A stretch of 64,000 nucleotides of DNA from Prorocentrum cordatum. Taxonomy: Eukaryota > Sar > Dinophyceae > Prorocentrales > Prorocentraceae. This document shows, one piece after another, positions 19,951-28,796 of this stretch. The translations under genes and the position numbers were made by a program. Below the pieces are notes generated by a model. The model saw nothing but the letters and a program-made list of their open reading frames with translations. It was not told the DNA's origin and did no database searches. Every line of letters starts with the position of its first letter. Position 1 is the first letter of the stretch. Location of the stretch: positions 165,001 to 229,000 of the forward strand of contig CAUYUJ010018059.1 in NCBI GenBank assembly GCA_963575745.1, written 5' to 3'.

Positions 19951-21186
19951 ATGGGCCCGGTGCGACGGCAGAATAGGAGTCGAAGCAGACAGGTCCAACA
20001 GGCAGGCCCCCAGGAAGCGAGGATACGGCACAGGACAAGGGCGGGAGCACCGAGGACAGCAGAGAACCACCCCTGGACCCTGATAAGAATTTGGGAATCC
20101 CACCCGATAGCACCGTCACAGACGCGACCTGGAAGGGGCCGCGCGCGCACCTCAACTGAGCATCCGGGAGCAAGAGAAGGAACAAGAAGGGCAAGGCCCA
20201 GAATCACCCCCCCTGCTCCCAGTGAACCCACCGCAGCTCCTCAACCAATCGATGTCCTCCCACAGATATGGTCACAGCACAGAGACAGCGAAACTGGGCT
20301 CGCCCCAGTAGCCCCTCCCGACCAGGTGCTGGCCGCCTGTCAGGTAGCAGGCCTGGGCAACAGCACCATCTGGGAGGCGCTCCAGCCCCTGCATGAACAA
20401 GGCACCATCCGGTTAGGACCTGACCAAGCAGCCAACACCATTGCGGGCAGACTACACGTTCAGGAAGCAGCGGATCGAGACTTCACACAGCAGGAGCAGA
20501 GGGCAGGTGGAGACGGACATGCAGCACAGCGCTCCCCCACAAGCGAAAGCTCCCTCCTACACTTGGTGTCGCTCTTCGACGGCTGGGGAATCGCCAAACT
20601 CGCGGTGGGTGACCTCGTACACAAACTAGGTGCAACCAGCAACTTCCGATCTTCGGTATTTGTAGAACAAAGCAGGACGGCGGCAGAGGCTGCGGCGCGC
20701 AGATGGGCAAGCACACCAGACCCCCAGGACGGGGGTCCCCCGTATAGACAAATAGCCGAAGATGTTTGGGACCTGTTCAGACGTAAAGACCCCCGCGACA
20801 ACACACCCCCCTGGGAAAAGCACTTGGGCTCGCTCGAGCAAGGGAGCACCCTCCTAATAGTGGCAGGACCCCCGTGCAATAACCTATCGGCAGCAGGCGC
20901 GCATGCCGGCAGGGACGGCCTGGCAGGAGCACAGTCCTCCCACTTCTTTGCAGTCCCAGCGGCCTGGTACCTCGCCAACAAAAGGAGACCAGACGTGACC
21001 ATGCTCGTACTAGTGGAAAACGTGGCCTCCATGCAGCTGGTTCACCGAGACGCCATGAGGACGGCCATGGGGGAGCTCAGCCTGGAATGGGCAGTCAAGA
21101 TGAACGCGGGGGACCATGTGGCAGGTCCTAGGGAGCGGCTGTGGATAGCGAGCTCCCCACACACACACCAGCACGATAGTATATGA
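19951..21186 (+). CDS. DNMT3-like cytosine-5 DNA methyltransferase domain protein
   Basis: First ATG in the frame is at 19951. After about 200 disordered Pro/Arg/Gln-rich residues, the motif order of C5-cytosine methyltransferases appears: motif I LVSLFDGWGIAKLAV (SAM binding), an acidic motif II VFVEQSRTAAEAAARRW, motif IV AGPPCNNLS with the catalytic Cys codon at 20875-20877, SSHFFAVPAAWYL, motif VI LVLVENVASM (Glu codon 21016), and a motif VIII-like PRERLWIASS. The GPPCNNLS, ENVASM and HFF spacing resembles DNMT3 more than DNMT1 or bacterial Dcm. The frame stops at 21184; motifs IX-X appear in another frame downstream. It may methylate the element's own DNA or host CpG, which is inference. 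Confidence 0.75.
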   Translation: MGPVRRQNRSRSRQVQQAGPQEARIRHRTRAGAPRTAENHPWTLIRIWESHPIAPSQTRPGRGRARTSTEHPGAREGTRRARPRITPPAPSEPTAAPQPIDVLPQIWSQHRDSETGLAPVAPPDQVLAACQVAGLGNSTIWEALQPLHEQGTIRLGPDQAANTIAGRLHVQEAADRDFTQQEQRAGGDGHAAQRSPTSESSLLHLVSLFDGWGIAKLAVGDLVHKLGATSNFRSSVFVEQSRTAAEAAARRWASTPDPQDGGPPYRQIAEDVWDLFRRKDPRDNTPPWEKHLGSLEQGSTLLIVAGPPCNNLSAAGAHAGRDGLAGAQSSHFFAVPAAWYLANKRRPDVTMLVLVENVASMQLVHRDAMRTAMGELSLEWAVKMNAGDHVAGPRERLWIASSPHTHQHDSI

Positions 21187-21410
21187 CCGACTCCCCAGCC
21201 CCTGGGAGCCCAGATGGGCGCACAGACCTGGCGGCCGGATCCCCACGCGGACGCAGCCCAGGACGGCCCAGGACGATCCAGACGCCATTTTACCCAGCAG
21301 TTACCAGACCCACCTCCTTTGCCTCCTATACAACGAAGACAGTAGCTACAGGCGGTTCCTTCGGAATCCGACAGAGCTGAAGCAAGGGGCGAGACACATG
21401 CTCGACGGGC

Positions 21411-21899
21411 GTGGCGCAGAACAGCGATTTCAGGGGTGCACCGAAGGCCTCGGGCTGGTCATGTCCGGAAATGGAAGGGAGAGCCGTGCCGCTGAAGAGG
21501 GCTCGGGGGAGATGGCTAGTGAAAGAGGGCAGGGCCCACGGGCTCAGACCCCCCAGTGCCGACGAAAGAGCAAGAGCCATCGGCTTGGCGGGGCATTACC
21601 GCGGGCTCGGAGTAAGCGACAGGGCGCTCTACGACGCGGTCGGCATACACTTCGACCCACGCTGTCTCCAGCGCAGAATTGTCTCAGCGATGCGCGCCTG
21701 GAACTCAGGCAGGCAACAGGCGCCTGCCTGCTCCCCCGCCCCGACGGGCTCTCAGATAGCGCGCGCGTGGGCAGCAGCGCGAGCATGCGCCGGGAGGCAA
21801 TGCCCGTGGGCGCAGCTCAGAAACCACCCGTTCCCAGATGACATCGCGGAACAGCTAAGGCGCGATGAAGCTCTCCTTCCCGAGTCGGCGCGCCCCTAG
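21411..21899 (+). pseudogene. displaced C-terminal (motif X) part of the methyltransferase
   Basis: In a frame different from 19951-21186, bases about 21561-21680 encode DERARAIGLAGHYRGLGVSD and then LYDAVGIHFDPRCLQRRI. This looks like the C-terminal region of a C5 methyltransferase, where residues fold back onto the SAM-binding site. Its position 370 bases after the motif VIII region fits a single domain split by a frameshift. The join lies somewhere between 21187 and 21555 and cannot be placed exactly. Confidence 0.55.
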
Positions 21900-22112
21900 A
21901 TTCGACCAGGGACCCCAACACGTTCCACCGAGCGTTGGGGCCCCCCCCCCCGCCACGCACTTGCGCCGGGGATTCGCACGCACGCCTGGGCGCAGGCACG
22001 GCGCGCACTTAACGAAGCGCTCGAAGCCAGGTGTCAACGCAAGATTCGTGGACCAAGAAACCTCTGGTCTCTCCTACGCACTGACCCCTGGTCGCAGCCC
22101 GCATGGGATAGC

Positions 22113-22590
22113 ATGCGTGGTAGCCTCTCACTCGAGGACGTGATACGAGCTCTCAACGCCACCCCCCCTAACATCCTACCCAGATTCAGCAGCTGGAGCG
22201 CGAGATACCTCAGAAGCTGCACCGCCGGAAAGAATCAGATCAAGCACGCTCTGCTGACCCAGGTCACGATGAACAACAAGATCGCCATTATTCAGGAGAC
22301 ACACTGGTCCGAACATGAAACTGAGGTGTGGTGAACCATGTTTCCAGCGAGGACCCTAGTGGCCTCCCCCGGGTACCTTGGACCGACCGGAGGACTCGCA
22401 GGAGGAGTCGGCATCCTCCTCCCGCATGGTATTCCCCTCCTGCAGCAGCAAACCCTTGTCCCCGGTTGCGCCGTCGCCGCCTGCGGTCGTGCAGCAGGGC
22501 GAAAGGAGGATTCGACTTGTGTCAGCGTGCCTCCCCCCTATCAGAAAGGAGGAAACCCTTGTTGGCGTCGCCATGGCTACCGAGCAGTGA
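22113..22590 (+). pseudogene. AP-like endonuclease N-terminus of a LINE, broken
   Basis: FSSWSARYLRSCTAGKNQIK followed by KIAIIQETHWSEHETEVW is the classic start of a LINE endonuclease, with the catalytic Glu in QETHW. A TGA at 22332-22334 interrupts it. The same frame goes on with FPARTLVASPGYLGPTGG and GGVGILLPHG, as expected for the fold. Near 22500 the frame shifts, and LVSACLPPIRKEETLVGVA follows one base out of phase. Two lesions make it a pseudogene. Its place just after the methyltransferase indicates that both domains came from one retroelement. Confidence 0.7.
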
Positions 22591-22842
22591 GAGCCGCTCG
22601 GAGTTTGGAGTGCCTGGGTCCGTAAGGCAGGAGCCAAGCAAGGGAGCGCATGGGTCAACATCAAGTCCGACCCCAGGAAGAATCCGGCGCAGCAGTGCGA
22701 CGACTTCCTCCAGGCATGGAGCAAAGCAGGCCATGATGCCTACAGGATGGACAAGGAGTACCAGCTCCAGGTTGAATGGCCAAACAGCATGGACAAGCAG
22801 CGCAGGCTCTTACAGCGCGACACGAAAAGCCGCACCCCCGAA

Positions 22843-23004
22843 GGACCCGTCGGAGGCGGTCGCTGGAACCCATGGGCCGACGAGCACAATGGCGCGTCCA
22901 GCACCCCCCCGCCGCCCGCCGACGACAAAGGCGCCTCGCAGACAGCTGCCCCGGGAGGGCCCATTGGAGGCGGACGCTGGAACCCGCGGGCCAACGAGAG
23001 CACA
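22843..23004 (+). repeat. two-copy 48-bp repeat in the decayed element
   Basis: Bases 22843-22890 and 22957-23004 are near-identical and encode GPVGGGRWNPWADE and GPIGGGRWNPRANE, offset by 114 bp. The offset is a multiple of 3, so the repeat once encoded a 38-residue protein repeat or arose as an in-frame duplication. Confidence 0.7.
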
Positions 23005-23260
23005 AAGAGGCTACATGCCCCCCCCCCCCCACACTGCACACCGACTACAGAGTCGCCACACAGACAGGCGCATCAGGATCGGCCGCCCCCCGGGGTTCAT
23101 AGCAATCCTGGGACGGGCGGGACCGCCAGCAGGACACATGGGTCGACGCAGACTGGAAGGCCAGTGGGAAACGGTCTTCCCCCAGATGGGGAAACCCATT
23201 ATGCTGATAAACGCCATCGGGGATGGGACTCCGCCCCCAAGTGAGCGCGACAGGGGCCCG

Positions 23261-25060
23261 CCACTGGGTACCTGGTCCCCTCCCCCCCCCTGGCCCGGGG
23301 AGTCGGCCCTCCTGACTGGGGGCAGTCGACATGTCCGCTACTCGCCTTCCCACCTGCACGTTTGCCCCTTCCCCGCCCTCTCAGGGGCTGTCCTGCGCAG
23401 CTCGTCTGCGGCTCAAGACCTGCCCCCCCCCCCCCCCCCCCCCCAGTCATGTCAATGCTCCGAGTTGCCACTCAGCCCGTCACGGAACGCAGCGCTTGCT
23501 TTCTGGACAACATCGACCTCGGGCAGTTGGGGACAGCCTCCACCTCCCTAAACAAAGTGGTCTCCATCGCGCTGACCCTGTGGGCCATATGGGGCCCCTT
23601 CTGCGCCATGCGGGGCCCAATGGGTCGGCAGCCCTGTGGTCCTCAACCGCTCCTTTGCTGCGCACAGGCACGCAATTGGTGAGGAATAAGAACCGCACGG
23701 ACAGCTGCCCCCCACGGGCCACCGCTTCCGTGGGCGGCCCCTTCACGACGGGGACTAGTTTCACCGCAGTGACAGGCCGAGGCCTTAATAATCTTTTGCC
23801 ACCTCTTGGGGCTGACTCCCGCGCCTGTTCGTGGGCTTCATAGTCCGTGAGGGGCCGGCTGAAAGAATCCTCCCCCGCGGTTCCCTTTGGCCTTGTTCTC
23901 GCCGGACAATGGCCCGTCTTTGTCCGACTGGGCACTCACTTTGGATGGCTGGGACTGCAGGCCGAAGGCCCACCCCAGGTGCTCCACCAGTCGTACCGCA
24001 CTCTTCCACACTACTACCTACGGTGACCCCGGTCAGGTGGAGTCGCCCCCCCCCCCCCCCACACCTGGCGGGCGCTTTCCCCCCCTCAAGTGCACCGCGC
24101 TTGCAACGCTGTGTTGGGCCCTCTGCGGTCACGGCCGCCACCTGGCCCACCGGCTTTGCCCCTCTCCCCCCCTCCTTCATTTACCCGATTGGCGGCTATC
24201 GGCTGCGCCCCCCCCTCCTCCACGCGCGCCGAGGTGGTGCACCGCGCCGCTCGGCTTCCCCCCATCGTGGCAACGTACACGCGCACGCTCCGCGATGGTC
24301 ACACCTATCCCCGCGGCGGGATGCGATCCCCCGCCGGCCGCGGCGGGTAGGCCTGAGGCGGCAGGGTTCCTGTGCAAGTGGTCCATCCTTTGGCGGTTCG
24401 AGCCCTCGCCTGGCAGGCCCGCCCCCCCGGCCCCCGGCTGCGCTTGCGACGTCGCTCGCTTCCTCCGGTCGGACTTGTTGCTGGCGCACGCATCACGCCG
24501 ACGTCCCTTTCCACGGTGAACGGCGCACGTGGTTCACAACAGCCCTGCGGTTCTCTCGCGGGCGGTTCCGCTGGCCTCCCGCCGGGTGGTCCTGACGCGG
24601 TACCTCGCAGCGTTCCCCCCATCCACTGTGGCAAGGAAGGTGCATCTGGGATTCTGACGACCAGGCTGCCGACGCCCGGCATTCGTTGACGCCCCCGGCT
24701 TCGAGCACGTGAGGTGTTCTGTGAGTGAGGCCTTGTTATCTCCCCCCCCCCTCGTCGCCGCCCGCGCCCCCCCCCCCCCCGCTCCTCCTCGCCGCGTTTG
24801 GCGGTGCCTTTCCTGGGGCTCTGTGCTGCCCGCGCATTGTTCCCGCCATCGCGCAGGCTTGGTCCGCGGGGGCTGGCGCCGCAGTGCGACCCGCCGCAGG
24901 CTTTTCCAGTCTGCTGCCGTCTTCCGTTCCCGGGTCGGCGCTAATGGGGTTCATTTTGTCCCTCGCATGTGCATTGCGGCGTTGGCCTATGCGCCTTCGT
25001 TGCCAATCGTCTCGCTTTGCGCCCCGGTCGAGATTGACCCGCTCTCTGCAGTCGTCCTTA
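23261..25060. other. very GC-rich region with long C runs, no gene
   Basis: No motif I recognise on either strand. Uninterrupted C runs occur at 23423-23444 (22 C), 24046-24060 (15 C) and in several runs near 24740-24780. Frames are open on both strands because of GC content. It may be the eroded remainder of the methyltransferase element. The C runs could form G-quadruplexes on the opposite strand. Confidence 0.5.
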
Positions 25061-25087
25061 CCCAGAGGTCTCAAATAACCATCATAT
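25061..25087 (+). repeat. left 27-bp terminal inverted repeat
   Basis: Perfect reverse complement of 47095-47121. Just inside, AACCATCATATGGTT (25077-25091) is nearly palindromic, and TAACTATGTGATGGTTTTG follows; these could be subterminal transposase sites. Confidence 0.8.
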
Positions 25088-25370
25088 GGTTTTGTATAAT
25101 ATGTTGATGATAAATAACTATGTGATGGTTTTGTGAAACATGTACAATGTAAGTGATAGTTATATGCGTTGTTGCGTTGTTATGGTCTTGACATTCGTTG
25201 GTCGTTGTAATGTTTGCCCGTCGAAGTCGCGTCGCGCGCTCTCTTTTCCTCGAGCGAGAGGCGTCGTCGGGGGAGACGTGAGATTAGCATTCGCACTGAT
25301 GTCGCAAACCGCGCCCGAAGGCGCGCAGCAGCGCAGCGTGCCAGCCAAGCAGCTTGAGCCCGCGCAGAGG

Positions 25371-25451
25371 TGAAGGAGGAGGAGGAGGAGGAGGAGGAGG
25401 AGGAGGAGGGGGAGGGAGGGGGGGCAGGGCGAGGAGGAGGAGGAGGAGGAG
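25371..25451 (+). repeat. (GGA)n polypurine microsatellite
   Basis: GGA units with a few G-rich interruptions. Open frames across it are poly-Gly/Glu artefacts. Confidence 0.9.
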
Positions 25452-25471
25452 GCCCCTAAACCAATCAGGCC

Positions 25472-25738
25472 TTAATCGCTGTCGTCGTAGATCGTCTCCG
25501 CCCCGTCGCTGTCGCCGTCGATCGTCTCTGCCCTGCCGTCGCTGCTCTCGCTGCTCGTGACCAATTCGGGCCTCGGCGGGCCAATGGGCCGAACGGCGAT
25601 CGATCGATTGATCGATCGATCGATCGATCGCCGTTCGGCCTGGGGAATCACCGATGGCCCCGCGGGGGCCGCTAAGGTTCTGGCGTCGGCGGCTGCGTCG
25701 GCGTCGGCGGCTCTGGTAGCGGGTGTCGGCGCGGCCAC
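25472..25738 (-). CDS. possible C-terminal exon of an unrecognised minus-strand gene
   Basis: On the minus strand the frame ends with an acidic tail, GRAETIDGDSDGAETIYDDSD, then TAA at 25472. The preceding part includes VRPIGPPRPELVTSSESSD and an Ile/Asp/Arg/Ser stretch encoded by the palindrome at 25587-25640. The acidic C-terminus looks protein-like, but no family is recognised and the splice sites are unknown. The exon at 26352-26741 may belong to the same gene. Confidence 0.3.
   Translation of the reverse strand: MAAPTPATRAADADAAADARTLAAPAGPSVIPQAERRSIDRSINRSIAVRPIGPPRPELVTSSESSDGRAETIDGDSDGAETIYDDSD
25587..25640. repeat. 54-bp near-perfect palindrome
   Basis: Arms GGCCGAACGGCGATCGATCG and its reverse complement flank a GATC-rich centre with several ATCGAT words. 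It can extrude as a cruciform. It may have been created by a foldback insertion. Confidence 0.9.
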
Positions 25739-26099
25739 ACCCGCACATTACCCCGCTGCAATACCCGCAGGATAAGCCATGGGCCGGCTGGGGGGACCCA
25801 CACGTAGCAAATAACCTCCCATACAGTTGCCGCCACGTCCATCTCGGGCCGAGCTCGGGAGGAGGAGGAGGAGCAGGGGGAGGCGAACGAGGAACGAGGG
25901 GCGGGAGGACGGGCGGGCGGGCGGGAGGGAGGTAGGCAAATTGAGGTCAGGAAGCAAAGGGAGGACCCCCATCTGTGCGCTGGGGAGTCGGATCGCAAGC
26001 CCTTGCGGGCCGACCGTATGGCCCAGCCTGCCCCAGAGCCCGCCGACTTGGCCTCTGGCCAAGTTTACTCGATGAGGGAGGTGGAGTCTCGGCTCTGTC

Positions 26100-26265
26100 C
26101 TTCCCCCCTCCCTCCCCCCCCCTCCATCCCTGCCCTCCCTCCCTCCCTCCCTCCCTCACTCCGCCCTTCCTCCACTCCCCCCTCCCTCTCCTCCCTCCCT
26201 CCTTCTGTCCCTCCCTCCCTCCCTCCCTCTCCCTCCCCCCCCTCCCCTCCCCCCTTCCTCTGTAT
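26100..26265. repeat. (CCCT)n polypyrimidine tract
   Basis: Degenerate CCCT/CCTC repeats with C runs; non-coding. Confidence 0.85.
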
Positions 26266-26351
26266 CCCGCAGGTCGGGAGGGTGCACCATTCCCACGATC
26301 CGACGCGAGTTCGCGCTGCCGCCCGTCTACCTACCACGTCGCCGTTCGCTT

Positions 26352-26741
26352 CTACGTCGTCGCCGCTCGCCTCCGCGATCCATCGACGAGGTAGAATTCG
26401 GGATCGGACTCGGCATTGGATTCCGCACGATGGTTGAACCACTCGCCATCCTCGATCTTCGGATCAGCGCTCATGTTCAGCACGTCGAGGGGGCGCTCCA
26501 CTCGATCCTCGAAGCTACGATCGTCGTTGTCGATCGCAGTCGTCGCCGTCGCCGTCGCCACCGTTGAGGGGGGGAGTCGCCCCGTGCAGCACGGTTGAGG
26601 GCCACGATTCGCGAGAACGTTAGCCACGGCGACGGTGCCTCCTCGGAAGAGGAGGTGCACGTACCCGTCGACTGCGAATCCGTCGACACGGCGGTGAGCC
26701 GTGCCCAGGGGTGGGGGCCTCGACCTATACTGAACATACAC
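26352..26741 (-). CDS. possible exon of an unrecognised minus-strand gene
   Basis: The minus-strand frame contains a protein-like acidic stretch, DDRSFEDRVERPLDVLNMSA followed by DPKIEDGEWFNHRAESNAES. The plus strand has a competing open frame over part of it (26595-26780). Neither matches a family I know. It may be upstream of the acidic exon at 25472-25738; a C-rich (CCCT)n tract at about 26100-26265 would lie between them as intron. Confidence 0.3.
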   Translation of the reverse strand: MYVQYRSRPPPLGTAHRRVDGFAVDGYVHLLFRGGTVAVANVLANRGPQPCCTGRLPPSTVATATATTAIDNDDRSFEDRVERPLDVLNMSADPKIEDGEWFNHRAESNAESDPEFYLVDGSRRRAATT

Positions 26742-26790
26742 GGGGAGGAGGGAGGAGTGGGAGGGTCGGCGTGGGCGTTCTGTTACCGCC

Positions 26791-26791
<1 letters not shown>

Positions 26792-26828
<37 letters not shown>

Positions 26829-26854
26829 AACAGAGAGAGAGAGAGAGAAGAAAG

Positions 26855-26893
<39 letters not shown>

Positions 26894-26972
26894 GGGCGGG
26901 CGAGGAGCAGGCGAAAAAGGAGGGGAGGAGGAGGAGGAGGAGGAGGAGGAGGAGGAGGAGGAGGAGGAGGAG
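26792..26972 (+). repeat. (GA)n then (GGA)n arrays
   Basis: Two GA dinucleotide tracts (26792-26822 and about 26832-26890) are followed by an uninterrupted GGA tract at about 26926-26972. Frames over it give poly Arg-Glu and poly-Glu artefacts. The region from here to 27240 has no gene. Confidence 0.95.
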
Positions 26973-27284
26973 GGGGAGGGGGAGGACGGGGGAGGAGACC
27001 TCTTCTTTTCCATATTCCTCCTCCTCCTCCCCCTCCTTCCTGGGGCGGGCGAGGAGGGAGAAGGAAGGAGGCAGCGCGCCAGAAGTTTCATCGAGGACCC
27101 CAGGATATTCACAGATCCTGAAAATCCAGGGCCCTAGAACACCATCCATTTTCCGATCCCTAGGGCACTCGGGAACAACAAAAATCTGGTGCGGCGGGTA
27201 CTCATCCACCTGGCTGGGCGCGGCTGCAGAGGCTGAGCCGTGCGCCAGGGTGCTCTGGAGCTCCAGCAGCGGACGGGGGTGAAC

Positions 27285-28480
27285 GAGGAGGAGGAGGAGG
27301 AGCAGGAAGCGGGTGAGAGAGTCAGTTACAGAACCCATCGGCGAGCGGTCTGGGCATGTTTGCACACGCCCGTTGGGGCGCGCCGGCTGCGTGCAAGCTC
27401 TTGCGTGTCGGTTGGGAGCTGCTGTGCTGCCTCTAGTCCGTACCACCTCGTTCATCCTCCACCTCTCCTCGCCCTCGTCAGTCAATCGGCTCCGGCTCCT
27501 CTGCCTCCTCATCCCGTTCCCACCGCTTCCTCATCTCCCTGCTCTTCTTCCTTCGCTCGTGGTTCTGGCAGCGGTGATCCACCTTCTCAGCCTCCGCGCT
27601 CTACTGCCCACCCCTCCGCCTTCCCCCTCGCAGTCCTCTCTATCGTCCTCCGCCTCCTCCTCCTCATCCTTCTCCTCCTCCTCCTCCTCCTCCTCCTCCT
27701 CCTCGCCATCATCATCACCGTCATCATCATCATCATCATCCTCCTCATCATCATCATCATCAACATCATCATCAACATGATCAGCATCATCATCATCATC
27801 ATCATTAACATCATCATCATCAACATCATCATCGTCCTCATCCTCATCCTCATCCTCATCCTCCTCCTCCTCCTCCTCCTCATCATCATCATCATCGATC
27901 CATCCATCCATCCATCCATCCATCCATCCATCCATCCATCCATCCATCCATCCATCCATCCTCCTACTCCTCTTCCTCATCCTCCTCCTCCTCCTCCTCT
28001 TCCTCCTCCTTCTCCTCCTCCCCCCCATCATTCTCATCATCCTCCTCCTCCGCATCCTAGTCATCGTGCTCATCATCCTTCTCCTCATCTTTCCTCCCTG
28101 TCGCCGTCGCCACCATCCTGACCTTCCTTCCGCCTCCTGGACCACCTCTCTTTCTCGCCCTCGCCCTCCTGAGGTGCAACCCCCCCTCCTCTTATGCCTC
28201 ATATTCCTCCTCTTCCTCCTCTTCCCCCTCCCCCTCCTCCTCATCCTCCTCCTCATCCTCGTCCTCCTCTTCCTCCTCTTCCCCCTCCCCCTCCTCATCC
28301 TCATCATCATCATCATCATCATCATCAGCATCCTCATCCTCATCCTCATCCTCATCCTCATCCTCATCCTCATCCTCGTCCTCATCATCCTCCTCCTCCT
28401 CATCATCATCATCATCATCATCACCATCGGATTCCTCAGTTTCCTCCTCCTCCGCCTCCTTTTTCTCATCCCCCTCATAA
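27285..28480. repeat. 1.2-kb compound microsatellite: TCC, TCA, ATCC
   Basis: Begins with a GGA tract (27285-27302), then long TCC/TCA mixtures (27650-27895), a perfect (ATCC)n block at 27897-27960, and more TCC/TCA to 28430. No gene. Hydrophobic poly-Leu/Ile frames and the opposite Met/Arg-rich frames are artefacts. Confidence 0.95.
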
Positions 28481-28796
28481 TCCGCACTCTCCTATTCCAC
28501 TTGTCGCCTCCCGTTCGTGGAGACCCCCTGTCGATGCGTAAAACCGCATTCAGCCGCGGCGACTAGCAGACATCGTGCTCGCGAGGCCTCCGCGTGCACT
28601 CCCGATGAAACACAAGCAAGCTGAAGGACATGCAAAAGCGGGCGCTCGACCTAGGGAACGACGCACCCCTGTGTACCCATGAGCCTAAGCGTTCATATAT
28701 GGTTGTCTGGACCCCCGAATGTTCAGGGAGGGCGTGGGGAGGGCATGCCTGTCGGGGCCGAGGGCAGCGGTTCGTTCCCTATTGGCGCCAAGCTCT
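28481..28796. other. no gene seen
   Basis: Unique, mixed-composition DNA between the microsatellite and the 3' end of the methyltransferase-like gene. It probably holds that gene's 3' UTR. Confidence 0.5.

Larger units (their letters stand above)
18820..23260 (+). mobile_element. decayed LINE-like element carrying a DNA methyltransferase domain
   Basis: A strongly GC-rich plus-strand region reads, in order: a Pro/Gln/Gly-rich N-terminal part, a DNMT3-like cytosine methyltransferase domain, and the N-terminal half of an AP-like endonuclease of LINE type. Each is broken by frameshifts or stops. No reverse transcriptase is recognisable downstream, so the element is 3'-truncated or too decayed. 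Boundaries are approximate. Methyltransferases carried by retrotransposons have been reported in dinoflagellates, which supports reading this as one element rather than a host gene next to a LINE. Confidence 0.6.

Noticed and set aside
27531-28487. Met/Arg/Asp-rich minus-strand and Leu/Ile-rich plus-strand proteins
   Set aside because: Translation of TCC/TCA/ATCC microsatellites.
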